DNA of 35,296 nucleotides from Treponema sp. (GCA_031266175.1 JAISBN010000140.1:1-35296), one strand, 5' to 3'. Shown: positions 1-7,600, counted from the first letter of the stretch. Numbers and translations are program-made. Notes: generated by a model not told the origin, from the sequence alone.

Positions 1-1
1 A

Positions 2-133
2 GAAAATGGTGCTGAATATATACTAACAAGAAACACAAAAGATTTTAAAAAGAGTATTGTTAAAGCTATTACGCCGGAAGAACTGTTAGTTATTTTAAGA
101 AATGCCGTTTCGGAAAAAAGTAAAAAGATATAA
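2..133 (+). CDS. PIN-domain protein, C-terminal fragment (5' end outside window)
   Basis: An open frame runs in from the left edge and ends at TAA 131-133, giving 43 residues. It contains TRNTKDF followed by ITPEELL. This is the usual end of PIN-domain (VapC-like) ribonucleases: the last beta strand, the Thr-Arg-Asn segment near the fourth acidic position, and a tail naming the final helix. The catalytic Asp and Glu residues would lie outside the window, so activity cannot be judged. It is AT-rich like the vapBC pair that follows and unlike the rest of the window, which suggests a small toxin-antitoxin cluster. The family call is by motif recognition on a short fragment. Confidence 0.6.
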   Translation, partial: ENGAEYILTRNTKDFKKSIVKAITPEELLVILRNAVSEKSKKI

Positions 134-239
134 ATAGGGTACGGGCTGTACTGCACAAGGACTGTTTACGCTTTCACAACAATTTTAGAAGCTAAAGTGG
201 CTCGGGGTTCCATTTTGCCGAGTCGTCACCAAAAAACTC

Positions 240-269
240 TTGACTTTTGTATATATTGGTGTATATACT
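240..269 (+). promoter_or_regulatory. vapBC promoter with overlapping palindromic operator
   Basis: TTGACT (240-245) and TATACT (264-269) are 18 bases apart. The inverted repeat GTATATA (249-255) / TATATAC (262-268) fills the spacer and enters the -10. VapB-type antitoxins normally bind such palindromes to repress their own operon, so this is the probable autoregulatory operator. An AAGGAG Shine-Dalgarno at 278-283 follows. Confidence 0.65.
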
Positions 270-291
270 CCTATAATAAGGAGATAAACAG

Positions 292-522
292 ATGTTAACG
301 GCAAAAATTTTTAAAAGCGGAAACAGCCAGGCAGTGCGCATTCCCAAAGAATACCAAATTGACGGGGAAGAATTATATATAAATAAAATAGGGAATACGC
401 TTGTTCTTTTCCCCAAAAATGATCCGTGGGAATTATTCAAAAAGAGCCTTGCCGATTTCTCGGATGATTATTTGAAAGAGGGAAGAAATCAACCAAAAAT
501 GCAGAAAAGAAAGCAGGTATAA
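292..522 (+). CDS. vapB: VapB-type antitoxin (AbrB/MazE fold)
   Basis: This 76-residue protein begins with AKIFKSGNSQAVRIPKEY, the swapped-hairpin AbrB/SpoVT DNA-binding motif typical of VapB/VagC antitoxins. Residues 1-45 are the DNA-binding part. The charged C-terminus (about 45-76) would wrap around and inhibit the toxin. AAGGAG lies 8 bases before the ATG. Its stop overlaps the start of vapC by one base (TAATG), the usual translational coupling of these pairs. A palindromic operator in its promoter supports autorepression. Codon usage is AT-rich. The assignment rests on both the motif and the partner gene. Confidence 0.9.
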   Translation: MLTAKIFKSGNSQAVRIPKEYQIDGEELYINKIGNTLVLFPKNDPWELFKKSLADFSDDYLKEGRNQPKMQKRKQV

Positions 523-917
523 TGTATTTATTGGATACCAATATTTGTATATACATTATTAACAAACATCCTTCTAAAATAATAACCAGGCTGGAAAAGT
601 ATAAACCATCGGAAGTTAAAATATCTTCAATAACGGTGGCGGAAATGGAGTATGGGGCATCAAAAAGCGAATACCGGGAGAAAAACAGAAAGGCGCTAAA
701 GAATTTTTTGTCACCCTTTGAGATTATTAATTTTGATTCTACGGATGCGGAAATTTACGGAATAATCAGGGCTGAATTAGAACGAACCGGAAATATCATC
801 GGGCCGTATGACATGCAGCTTGCGGCACAGGCTTTAAGTGCGGGTTATGTATTTGTAACCAATAATATCAGGGAATTCAAAAAAGTAAAAAACTTAAAAC
901 TCGAAAACTGGATATAG
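522..917 (+). CDS. vapC: VapC-type PIN-domain ribonuclease toxin
   Basis: This 131-residue protein has normal VapC length. Metal-binding residues of the PIN fold are visible: Asp5 in LLDTN, Glu41 in VAEMEYGA, and Asp97 in GPYDMQLAA. The fourth position is TNNIREF, with Asn where some homologues have Asp, a common variant. VapC toxins cleave RNA, often tRNA or rRNA, when freed from VapB; the target here is unknown. The gene starts in the TAATG overlap with vapB. The three classic acidic residues are present, so it is probably active. A second PIN-domain gene end lies 290 bases upstream of the pair. Confidence 0.92.
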   Translation: MYLLDTNICIYIINKHPSKIITRLEKYKPSEVKISSITVAEMEYGASKSEYREKNRKALKNFLSPFEIINFDSTDAEIYGIIRAELERTGNIIGPYDMQLAAQALSAGYVFVTNNIREFKKVKNLKLENWI

Positions 918-931
918 ACTTTCTAGTGGCG

Positions 932-970
932 CAAAGCTCCCTTCCCTGGACCCGGGGGGAGGGGGCTTTG
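932..970 (+). terminator. Hairpin downstream of vapC
   Basis: CAAAGCTCCC at 932-941 can pair with GGGGGCTTTG at 961-970 around a GC-rich middle, giving a stable imperfect stem. No T-tract follows, so termination is plausible but not shown. It marks the switch from AT-rich to GC-rich sequence. Confidence 0.35.
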
Positions 971-1050
971 TATTGCGGGGAGGCGAAGGAAACGGCGCGA
1001 CGGCGGACGTTCTTCCGCCGGTTGCCGTCAGGTAGATTTAGGAGGCAGAC

Positions 1051-1281
1051 GTGGCACGCATGACCGAAGAAGAAGCCTGGGCACTGGATGATGAGGTAAC
1101 CCGTAACCCGCCCGATGCAGTGGGCAAGCCGGGCGGTTTTTTTACCGACCGTCGTGACCGCATGGTAATTTTGGATCAATTTTCCGCAGGCTACATTAAG
1201 TCCGCCGCCCGGGCCGAGAACAAGACCCCGGCGGAAATAATCGGCGAACTGGTCCGGGAAAAGATCGCCGCTTCCATATAA
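1051..1281 (+). CDS. Small orphan antitoxin-like protein
   Basis: This is a 76-residue protein with a GTG start. AGGAGG at 1040-1045 lies 5 bases before the GTG but 14 before the alternative ATG at 1060, so GTG is preferred. The N-terminus (MTEEEAWALDDEVTRNPP) and the C-terminal helical part (TPAEIIGELVREKI) resemble small ribbon-helix-helix-like antitoxins common in treponemes. This is recognition of pattern, not a proven family. No toxin gene follows within 100 bases; the next gene is convergent at 1967-1383. It therefore looks like an orphan, placed beside vapBC. Base composition is GC-rich, like the main genome, so it may not share the origin of vapBC. Confidence 0.7.
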   Translation: MARMTEEEAWALDDEVTRNPPDAVGKPGGFFTDRRDRMVILDQFSAGYIKSAARAENKTPAEIIGELVREKIAASI

Positions 1282-1294
1282 CCCTCGGCCTCCT

Positions 1295-1342
1295 ATTTTG
1301 GAACCAAAGTCCGTGTTTTTCCGCGAGGTCCGTGGTTGAATT
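1295..1342. repeat. Dispersed intergenic repeat, copy 3 (CACGGAC family)
   Basis: The part at 1309-1342 (GTCCGTGTTTTTCCG, then GGTCCGTGG) nearly matches 10318-10350. The adjoining TTGGAACCAAAGTCCGTG is the reverse complement of sequence around 4517-4534. It lies between two convergent genes. Confidence 0.7.
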
Positions 1343-1382
1343 CGGAGTCACTGCGGGGGAGCGGCTGCGCGGCTTCGCTTGG

Positions 1383-1967
1383 TTAAAAGGGGATTAAAGC
1401 GGGCAGGGACACGTTCTGCGGGGAGCTTGAAATTCCGGTTAACCTGGCCCGGAAGGCGGCAAGGAGCCGGTCTTCCTCTTCCGCCGGAAGATCCCCGGGG
1501 AGCAGTACAATGACCGTCCAGCTGTTGTCCAGGACAGCCGCGGCGGCGATCCCTTCGGTTTCTGTTTTTTGGCGGACCCCGTCCATGCTGTCCCGGCCGG
1601 TCCAGCCTTCATAGTACAGGAATTCCCTGGTCAGCCAGATCCGCACCGGATTGCCGCTGCCGGGAAGGCGGTATTCGCCGGCAAAAGCCTTAAGGGCATT
1701 TTCCCCGAAACCGGGGATGCCCGCGGTCCAGTAATTGCCCCGCTCCAGAACCAGCCGGCGTTCCTCCGCGGCTGTTTCCGCCGCGGATGCTTCCGCGAAA
1801 TCGCCTTGCCCGCTTTCCCGCGGTTTCGGGGTCAAGGCGCTTATAACCGTGTCAAGCTCCGCCGGTTCCGGGCCGGCGCGGTTTTGCCCGGAACCGGGAT
1901 CGCAGGCGCCCAGCAGGGTCAGCAGTGCCAGCAGGGAAACACTATACGGCAGGGTTTTGCAAATCAT
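1383..1967 (-). CDS. Putative lipoprotein of unknown function
   Basis: This 194-residue protein has a signal peptide ending in a lipobox: LLALLTLLGAC, with Cys22 as the likely lipidated residue. It should be an exported lipoprotein. The region after the Cys (about 23-75) is low-complexity and rich in Ala, Glu and Pro. The C-terminal part (about 76-194) looks globular, with RIWLTREFLYYEGWTGRDSMDGV and SWTVIVLLPGD. I recognise no family. GGGAAG lies just before the ATG. It starts 12 bases after the stop of the leucine-rich-repeat gene, so the two are probably one operon of envelope proteins read from the promoter at 2548-2576. Confidence 0.8.
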   Translation of the reverse strand: MICKTLPYSVSLLALLTLLGACDPGSGQNRAGPEPAELDTVISALTPKPRESGQGDFAEASAAETAAEERRLVLERGNYWTAGIPGFGENALKAFAGEYRLPGSGNPVRIWLTREFLYYEGWTGRDSMDGVRQKTETEGIAAAAVLDNSWTVIVLLPGDLPAEEEDRLLAAFRARLTGISSSPQNVSLPALIPF

Positions 1968-1979
1968 GGTACTTCCCGG

Positions 1980-2540
1980 TTAATCTTTGTAGGTAATGGA
2001 ACACCGGACGCCCATAAAAGGGTGTTCCCCCAGCTTGGTCCTTCGGGACAGGCTGAGTTTTTCAAAGCCGGTACAGCCGGAAAACGCCCTGGAGCCGATG
2101 CTTTTCAGGCTGCCGGGAATATCCAGTTCCCGCAGGCTCCGGCAGTTAAAAAAAGCCCCGTCCCCTATCACCAGCAGGCTGATGGGCATATTGATCTGCT
2201 CCAGCAAAAAACAGTTAAAGAAAGCCCTCCGGCCCAGCTGTACCAGCGTGTTCGGGAGGGATACGGCTTTAAGAAAAGAGCAGCCCGCAAAGGCCCGCTC
2301 GTCAATATACGCTACTCCCATGGGAACGGTGACGGTATAGATAAACGCCCCCGCAAAGGCCCGTTCCCCGACGCGGTCAATGCCCAGCCCGGCGGGGATA
2401 ACCACATTCCGTTCCGTACCCCGGTATTTAACAAGGACCCTGTCCTGAACCACAAAATCATCTTTCGTTCCGGTCTGGGCATACGTTCCGGTCCCGCACA
2501 GAAAAAGGAACAGAACGCACGCCGGGACAAAATTCCGCAT
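1980..2540 (-). CDS. Secreted BspA-type leucine-rich-repeat protein
   Basis: This 186-residue protein has a signal peptide (MRNFVPACVLFLFLCGTGTYAQ). It is followed by about five repeats of the form IGDGAFFNCRSLRELDIPGSLKSIGSRAFSGC, the LRR_5 (BspA/TpLRR) pattern. Such repeats form solenoids used for surface binding and adhesion in Treponema and Tannerella. The frame extends upstream to 2702, but that would overlap the divergent gene. ATG 2540 gives a clean signal peptide and lies 7 bases after a TATAGT -10, which suggests a leaderless start. GAAGG sits only one base before the ATG, too close for a normal Shine-Dalgarno. It is likely cotranscribed with the lipoprotein downstream. Confidence 0.85.
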   Translation of the reverse strand: MRNFVPACVLFLFLCGTGTYAQTGTKDDFVVQDRVLVKYRGTERNVVIPAGLGIDRVGERAFAGAFIYTVTVPMGVAYIDERAFAGCSFLKAVSLPNTLVQLGRRAFFNCFLLEQINMPISLLVIGDGAFFNCRSLRELDIPGSLKSIGSRAFSGCTGFEKLSLSRRTKLGEHPFMGVRCSITYKD

Positions 2541-2547
2541 ACCTTCG

Positions 2548-2576
2548 ACTATACCATAGATAAAGGGCGGAAACAA
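2548..2576 (-). promoter_or_regulatory. Promoter of the LRR gene, leaderless type
   Basis: On the minus strand TTGTTT (2576-2571) and TATAGT (2553-2548) are 17 bases apart. Seven bases separate the -10 from the ATG at 2540. It overlaps the divergent promoter at 2557-2585. Confidence 0.5.
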
Positions 2577-2585
2577 TGATATAGT
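2557..2585 (+). promoter_or_regulatory. Promoter of the 2593 gene, leaderless type
   Basis: TAGATA (2557-2562) and TATAGT (2580-2585) are 17 bases apart. The ATG follows 7 bases later, and no Shine-Dalgarno is present. The -35 matches TTGACA at only 4 of 6 positions. Confidence 0.45.
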
Positions 2586-2592
2586 TCCCTGT

Positions 2593-4485
2593 ATGCCGCA
2601 AAAAACGGATCTGTATACCATATTGTATTCCTTTGCCAGAAAACAAAATTCCCCTGTCATTGAAATGGATGTTTTTATCCCCTTTCTGGAAAAATACGCC
2701 AAACGGATTTGCGAGGAAAAACCTGAATGGACCAGGTGGACGGAGGAAACCGGAACCAGGGTATGGGTGGATCTGAATCACATCGCCGAAGACGGCAGGG
2801 TGACCGTGACCAGCGGCGAAGCGGGAAACAGGGTGTACCTGCGCCACTACTACGCGGAGCAGGTTAAGGAAGCCTACAAAAACGCCGACGAGCTGTCGGG
2901 CAGGCCTTTCCCCGATGAGATGTCTCTTAATCTTGCCATCCCCAAGGAACAGATAAAGCCCCTGGACATATCCGTTGATCTTCCCCGGTTTCTTGGGGAA
3001 CTCCAGCAGGAGCTGGTACCCATCATCAAATTGGTTTTTCCCAATGAGCACGGGGAAGCCCTGGTTCCCGCTCCGATGATTCCCTTTACTCTGCTTGAAT
3101 TTTCCCTTATTAAAATCAGGCATTATCTGCTCCGCCACGGCAACAAGGAATATGTACAGCATAGACTGGCGCCCCAGATGATCGGCAAGGAAGATTACCT
3201 GCGGGAAATTCTGGACCAGATACTGATCCGGCCCGGTGACTGCCTTAACGATTTAAAGGGCGGCAGGGAAGCGGCTTTTTATTTCTGGGCTTTTTTTTGT
3301 AATCTTGTCAGGCAGGACCTGAACCAGAAAAACGAACTGCTGCTGGAGGAACAGGGCGCTCTCCAGGCGGTTTATATTGTTGAAGTATGCGCGGGTTTTT
3401 TTAAAGCCAAAGCAGCCAGGATCAAAGAAATGGAACTGGCCTTTAAAAATTTTGAGCTTGAAATGGAAAAGCCCCCGTATTATTTTTCCCGCGAGGCCAT
3501 TGCCAAATTTAAAGACAACAAGGGGGTTCCCCTGCTGGGGCAGTATTCCCAGGAAGAGCTGGATGCGTACATCAAAAAGCGGACCACCGAACCGGTAACT
3601 CCCAACGAACTGCCGGATTTTGTTTTCCTGCATACCGGCGACGGCACGGCATGGCTGGTAAGGAAAACCAAAATCCTGCACCTTTGCGCCAGACTCTTTG
3701 CCGAAACCCGGCCGGTGATCATCAAATTAATTTCCCGGCGCTGGAAAAAACTGTTAAAGGAATTCCGCCGGGAAGACGCAATGGATGATGACCGGGACTT
3801 TGATCGGCTTATCGCAGCCTGCGTGGCGGAATACGCGCCGGTACTGAACGTCCTGCTGCAGGACCGCAAGCTGTACCTGATCCACGAAGAGCTGCACTCT
3901 TCGGAAAAGGGCCTGCCCGGATCTTTACGGTTTTTTAACCGGGACGAGCTGCTGCCCCTGTGGACGCTGCTTATGATAAAGCGCAAACAGCTTATCGGCG
4001 ATGTCAAACTCCTTATGCCCTTTTGGTATACCCTTCCCGTGATCAGCGGGATCATCGCTTTTTTTATGAACCTGGGAAAGAAAAAGCAAAACCGGCGGGA
4101 AAGCCCGGAAGACAGCGGGGGAAAACCGGCGGATCCCCTGCGGGAACTGCGGAACGCCGCGGCGGAAGCGGAGGCAAAACTCATACCCGGCGGCCATACC
4201 ATGGAAACCTATCTGGAAGAGCTCATCTCCCGCTGGGGAAAGCTGGTTAACAAACAAAGCAAGGATAATCTGGTGGCGGATGTAAATTCCCTGATCCGGG
4301 ACAGGCTGCGGCGTATACTGCGTTCCCGGAAAAATGCCGCCGTCCACCAGGACACGCTGGATAACATAACCAATTCCATTATGGACAGTTCCAGGGGCCT
4401 TTTAAAAATAAGCGATCAGAACGCCCTTTACCTGTACATCAAGTTATATGTGATTAAGCTTTTTACCGGCAAAGTGTCCATGTAA
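2593..4485 (+). CDS. Large protein of unknown function, one possible membrane segment
   Basis: This is a 630-residue protein with no signal peptide. It is mostly helical and charged, and I recognise no catalytic motif. A hydrophobic stretch at about residues 470-495 (LLMPFWYTLPVISGIIAFFMNLGKKK) could be a membrane or amphipathic segment. It is followed by a lysine/arginine-rich, low-complexity linker (about 495-525) and a C-terminal helical domain. It could be a treponeme-specific protein, but that is inference. The start lies 7 bases after a TATAGT -10 without a Shine-Dalgarno. It is transcribed alone; a repeat region follows. The coding frame is long and consistent, so the gene is real even though the function is unknown. 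Confidence 0.85.
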   Translation: MPQKTDLYTILYSFARKQNSPVIEMDVFIPFLEKYAKRICEEKPEWTRWTEETGTRVWVDLNHIAEDGRVTVTSGEAGNRVYLRHYYAEQVKEAYKNADELSGRPFPDEMSLNLAIPKEQIKPLDISVDLPRFLGELQQELVPIIKLVFPNEHGEALVPAPMIPFTLLEFSLIKIRHYLLRHGNKEYVQHRLAPQMIGKEDYLREILDQILIRPGDCLNDLKGGREAAFYFWAFFCNLVRQDLNQKNELLLEEQGALQAVYIVEVCAGFFKAKAARIKEMELAFKNFELEMEKPPYYFSREAIAKFKDNKGVPLLGQYSQEELDAYIKKRTTEPVTPNELPDFVFLHTGDGTAWLVRKTKILHLCARLFAETRPVIIKLISRRWKKLLKEFRREDAMDDDRDFDRLIAACVAEYAPVLNVLLQDRKLYLIHEELHSSEKGLPGSLRFFNRDELLPLWTLLMIKRKQLIGDVKLLMPFWYTLPVISGIIAFFMNLGKKKQNRRESPEDSGGKPADPLRELRNAAAEAEAKLIPGGHTMETYLEELISRWGKLVNKQSKDNLVADVNSLIRDRLRRILRSRKNAAVHQDTLDNITNSIMDSSRGLLKISDQNALYLYIKLYVIKLFTGKVSM

Positions 4486-4514
4486 GCCGGATACAAAAAC
4501 CGCCGGAAACGGAA

Positions 4515-4661
4515 AACACGGACTTTGGTTCCAAATCCCTGCTTTTGTCCTGGTAAAGAATTAACCACAACGAACCTTCGGTTCGACCACACGGAAAAAC
4601 ACGGACCCCTGGTTCCAAATCCCTGGTTTTGTCCGTGTTGGTCCGTGTCTGCCGTGGTTAT
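4515..4661. repeat. Dispersed intergenic repeat, copy 1 (CACGGAC family)
   Basis: A sub-unit is present twice here: 4515-4550 and 4598-4634, both reading AACACGGAC, then GGTTCCAAATCCCTG, then TTTTGTCC. Between them is the hairpin CGAACCTTCGGTTCG (4571-4585), also found at 10260-10274. The end (4631-4661) has GTCCGTGTTGGTCCGTG. It occupies most of the gap between two convergent genes. Confidence 0.75.
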
Positions 4662-4710
4662 TTTTGAATTGCTGCTGTTTCCCGGATTCGGCGGATAGTA
4701 TAGCTCCGGC

Positions 4711-5157
4711 CTAGAAAACCGCCGGCTCCGGAACCGCCGGTCCCAAAACCGCCTCTTCCGCATAGACATTCTGTCCTTCCGCGGCGGTTTCCACCAGCAT
4801 ATCCGGCGTTTCCGGCGCGGTTTCTTTTTTAAAGTCCGGGCGGAATTCCACATGTTCCGCAACGATGGTTACCCTGGAATGGGCTTTGCCGTCGGAACCG
4901 TTCCACCGGTCCTGCTTGAGCCTGCCCACCACCCGGACTCCCCGGCCCTTTCTGCCCAGGCTGCTGCAATTTTCCGCGAGCCGGGCAAAGGTTTCCACGT
5001 CGAAGAAGCCCACTTCCTTTTCCAAACCGGAATCCTGTTTAAAGAAACGATTGGACGCAAGGGTAAAGGTACATACCGGCGTTCCCTTGGGAGTGGAACG
5101 GTACAGCGGATCCCGAACCAGATTGCCTTCGATTAAAATTGAATTGAGGTTATTCAT
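4711..5157 (-). CDS. ssb: Single-stranded DNA-binding protein
   Basis: This 148-residue protein has an OB-fold SSB domain at residues 1-110. The N-terminal strand MNNLNSILIEGNLVRDP, then TPVCTFTLASNRFF and GRGVRVVGRLKQDRW, are hallmark SSB segments. SSB coats single-stranded DNA and recruits repair and replication enzymes. The tail (about 111-148) is short and ends PEPAVF. The acidic DDIPF-type tip known from most SSBs is therefore not standard here, although the terminal Phe is kept. GGAGG lies about 5 bases before the ATG. Most genomes carry the main ssb next to rpsF/rpsR, so this isolated copy may be a second ssb. Confidence 0.9.
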   Translation of the reverse strand: MNNLNSILIEGNLVRDPLYRSTPKGTPVCTFTLASNRFFKQDSGLEKEVGFFDVETFARLAENCSSLGRKGRGVRVVGRLKQDRWNGSDGKAHSRVTIVAEHVEFRPDFKKETAPETPDMLVETAAEGQNVYAEEAVLGPAVPEPAVF

Positions 5158-5286
5158 AATGCCTCCGCGTGATAAAAGTCCGGCGGACCTTAGAGTCCTC
5201 CGTGCCGGACAATCCAGAACAGACTGCCCCTGCGTCTCTCTATATGGCGCGGAGCGTCACGGCGCTTCTCTTGTGAAACAAAAAAA

Positions 5287-5310
5287 GGATTATTTTTCGG
5301 AATAAAAACC
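5287..5310 (-). terminator. Possible terminator of the U32 gene
   Basis: On the minus strand an imperfect hairpin spanning the stop region is followed by a run of seven T (complement of 5280-5286). The stem is weak, so confidence is low. Confidence 0.3.
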
Positions 5311-7470
5311 GTTCTTCCAGTTAAACCGGGAAATCCGCGGCAGGGGCAGCACTTCTTCCGCGGCCTTCATCACCTCTTTGTACAGCTTTTTTTTAAGGGG
5401 GAAGGTTCCGTTAAAAACACCGGCGGAAAAATCCAGGATGAACCGGCGGAAACCCGCTTCCATAAGAAAGGGCCGTTTATCCACTATGGAAAAAGGCTCC
5501 CCGGGAATGACCACGCCGCCGGAATTGTCTTCGCCGCCGTTTATCAGGCTGAAGCTTTCTCCCCGGCTGCCGGTGAACTGCCTGAAACGGTACCGCAGCC
5601 CGCCCCTGATCCTGAACAGCGGCGGCCAGGCAAAGAGGGTAACAAAAACCGGCGGCCGCAGCCGGGGCGGAACGGTTTTTTCCAGATTCTGCCGGTTGAT
5701 TTCCAGCGGAGCGATAAAGGCGGAAGCCCCCAGGGTCCCGGTAAAAGCCAGGGCCCAGGAATTAAAGGTATAGAGCCAAGGTCCGGCAATCAGGGTAAAG
5801 GCCTTGTCTTTGGGAAAAAAGGAAACGTGCCCGGGGTTGTTCAGGATAAAGCGGCGGAATCCGCGTTCCATAAGCTGTCCAAGGGCCTCCCGTAAAAAAG
5901 CTTCTTCGCCCTGGGGAAAATACGGATCCAGCGCCAGGATGATGTCCGGGGCTTTAAAGGGAAGGGTCCTGTCATCCCGCAGGACTGCGGCGGTTTTCCG
6001 GTTAACCGGCAGGATCACCGCCGCGGGCCGGACAGACTGGATAACATAGAGATCCTCCGCCGTCGCTGCCGCCGCGTAGATCCCTTCGGGAAGCGCCTTC
6101 CGCAGTTCCGCCGGAGAGTCCCTGCCGGCGGCGATCGGCGGCCGCGGCGCTTTTTCCCTGCCGGGCTGACGCCTGAAGGAGCCGAGATCCCCGGGAATAA
6201 CCGGCGGATAGCGCCTGGTCATGGCTTTGGTCTGGATCAGGTAAACCGAGTCGCCGGGCTCAAAACCCTCGGGTACGGAAATGCTCAGCCCCCTGCCGTC
6301 ATGTTCCGCCGCCGAGAGCTTGTGGGTAAGGCGGCGGGAATCGTCGGCCCTGTGAAACCGTACCGAATCCCCCGGCGCGGGAGCAGCGCCGGTAAATCCG
6401 CCCGCCTTAACCAGCGCCCGCCGGGCCGCGCCGGAACCCCGTACCGCGGCGATAATTCCCAGGCTGATGCCGGTTCCCCCGTCCTGGTCCGGCCGCAGAA
6501 AGGCGGATGCGGAGGAGCTAAAAAAGAATTCCGTCTTGGGCCGGGCAAAGTCGTTCCGTAAAATACGACCGGCCTCTTCCAGAGCCCGGCGGCGGTCATC
6601 CTCGCCGCCGTCCAGGCTGTCGATAACCCGCCGGTAGGCGGAAACCACGGTTCCCACGTACTCCGCGCTTTTCATCCGTCCCTCGATTTTGAAGGACCCC
6701 ACCCCCGCCTCCGCCAGTTCCGGTATCCGTCCGATAAGGGACAAGTCGCAGGGGCTGAAATAGTACCCGGCGGTTTGAGCGCCGGAAGCGCCGCTGGAAA
6801 CGCCGCCGCCGGGGACGCCGCCCGAACCACCGCCAGGGGCGCCGCCAAGGACGCCGCTTTCCGTCCGGTAAAGACGGCGGCACGCCTGGGTACAAAGACC
6901 CCGGTTGGCGGATTTGCCGCCCAGGTAGCTGGAAAAAAGACACAGCCCCGAAGCGCTCACACAGAGCGCGCCGTGGACAAAGGTTTCCAGTTCCAGATTG
7001 GTTCCCTGGCGGACAGAGCGGATTTCTTCCAGCGAGAGCTCCCGGGCAAGCACCGCCCTGGAGACGCCGTATTTGGAAAGGGCATTGGCCCCCCGGGCGG
7101 AGGCGATGTTCATCTGGGTAGAAGCGTGGAGCTTAAGGCCGGGGAATTCCCGGGCCATCATCAGGATGCCGAAATCCTGGACAATAATACCGTCGGGCCC
7201 CGCGGAAGCCAGGTAGCGCAGCAGCTGGTACATCTGATCCGCTTCCCGCTGTTCAAATACCGTGTTAAGCGTTACATACAGCCTGCGGCCCATGCGGTGA
7301 AGCGAGCGCAAAGCGCCCTCGAACTGGGAATAGGCAAAATTGGCGCTCCGCATCCGGGCGTTAAAAGCCTTAAGCCCCAGATATACCGCGTCGGCGCCTT
7401 CCGCCACCGCGGCGTCCAGGGCTTCCGGGTTCCCGGCGGGGGCTAACAACTCTATTGCGGGCGGTACCAT
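5290..7470 (-). CDS. Peptidase U32 family protein (RlhA/YegQ/PrtC-like)
   Basis: This is a 726-residue protein. The N-terminal half is a clear U32 domain: IELLAPAGNPEALDAAVAEG at the start, then GADAVYLG, LHASTQMN, ELSLEEI, the ETFVHGALCV block, and the Cys-rich segment NRGLCTQACRRLY. SFKIEGRMKSAEYV follows. U32 proteins were once called collagenases; E. coli RlhA hydroxylates 23S rRNA and others modify tRNA or cofactors, so the reaction here is open. A Gly/Ser-rich insert (GGAPGGGSGGVPGGG and onward) splits the domain. I chose ATG 7470 because the LLAPAGN motif follows at once and the start overlaps an upstream ORF stop as TAATG. An in-frame ATG at 7509 has no supporting signal. Confidence 0.9.
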   Translation of the reverse strand: MVPPAIELLAPAGNPEALDAAVAEGADAVYLGLKAFNARMRSANFAYSQFEGALRSLHRMGRRLYVTLNTVFEQREADQMYQLLRYLASAGPDGIIVQDFGILMMAREFPGLKLHASTQMNIASARGANALSKYGVSRAVLARELSLEEIRSVRQGTNLELETFVHGALCVSASGLCLFSSYLGGKSANRGLCTQACRRLYRTESGVLGGAPGGGSGGVPGGGVSSGASGAQTAGYYFSPCDLSLIGRIPELAEAGVGSFKIEGRMKSAEYVGTVVSAYRRVIDSLDGGEDDRRRALEEAGRILRNDFARPKTEFFFSSSASAFLRPDQDGGTGISLGIIAAVRGSGAARRALVKAGGFTGAAPAPGDSVRFHRADDSRRLTHKLSAAEHDGRGLSISVPEGFEPGDSVYLIQTKAMTRRYPPVIPGDLGSFRRQPGREKAPRPPIAAGRDSPAELRKALPEGIYAAAATAEDLYVIQSVRPAAVILPVNRKTAAVLRDDRTLPFKAPDIILALDPYFPQGEEAFLREALGQLMERGFRRFILNNPGHVSFFPKDKAFTLIAGPWLYTFNSWALAFTGTLGASAFIAPLEINRQNLEKTVPPRLRPPVFVTLFAWPPLFRIRGGLRYRFRQFTGSRGESFSLINGGEDNSGGVVIPGEPFSIVDKRPFLMEAGFRRFILDFSAGVFNGTFPLKKKLYKEVMKAAEEVLPLPRISRFNWKNGFYSEK

Positions 7471-7565
7471 TAGCGGCCCCCACGCCGCGCTGCAGGTGCG
7501 GCGGAACATGCTCGATGTCTCGCATGCGGGTTCTTGGCGGGGGCTAATAATTCTATTGGGGGCAT
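7470..7565 (-). CDS. 31-codon upstream ORF repeating the U32 N-terminus
   Basis: ATG 7565 begins MPPIELLAPAKNP, almost the same as the start of the U32 protein (MVPPAIELLAPAGNP), then continues in another frame with HARHRACSAAP and stops at TAA 7472-7470. That stop overlaps the U32 ATG by one base. A TGGACT / TATCTT promoter lies just upstream, 6 bases before this ATG. The duplicated DNA is 7527-7565 against 7426-7470. It may be a leader peptide coupled to U32 translation, a relic of a 5' duplication, or a sequencing artefact. Expression is inferred only. Confidence 0.5.
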   Translation of the reverse strand: MPPIELLAPAKNPHARHRACSAAPAARRGGR

Positions 7566-7571
7566 TTGTTT

Positions 7572-7600
7572 AAGATACCGCAAAAAGGGGGGATAGTCCA
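7572..7600 (-). promoter_or_regulatory. Promoter of the U32 transcription unit
   Basis: On the minus strand TGGACT (7600-7595) and TATCTT (7577-7572) are 17 bases apart. The -10 lies 6 bases before ATG 7565, the start of the upstream ORF, not of the main U32 frame. A small hairpin GCGGG...CCCGC at about 7634-7650 lies further upstream. Confidence 0.5.

Noticed and set aside
1569-2579. 336-residue plus-strand frame
   Set aside because: Antisense to the lipoprotein and LRR genes, which have clear signal peptides and repeats; composition is that of a shadow frame.
1980-2702. Longer LRR protein starting at 2702
   Set aside because: It would overlap the divergent gene and place the signal peptide 54 residues inside the protein.
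4571-4585. CGAACCTTCGGTTCG resembling a tRNA T-arm
   Set aside because: No acceptor, anticodon or D arms surround it, and the same hairpin recurs inside a dispersed repeat at 10260.
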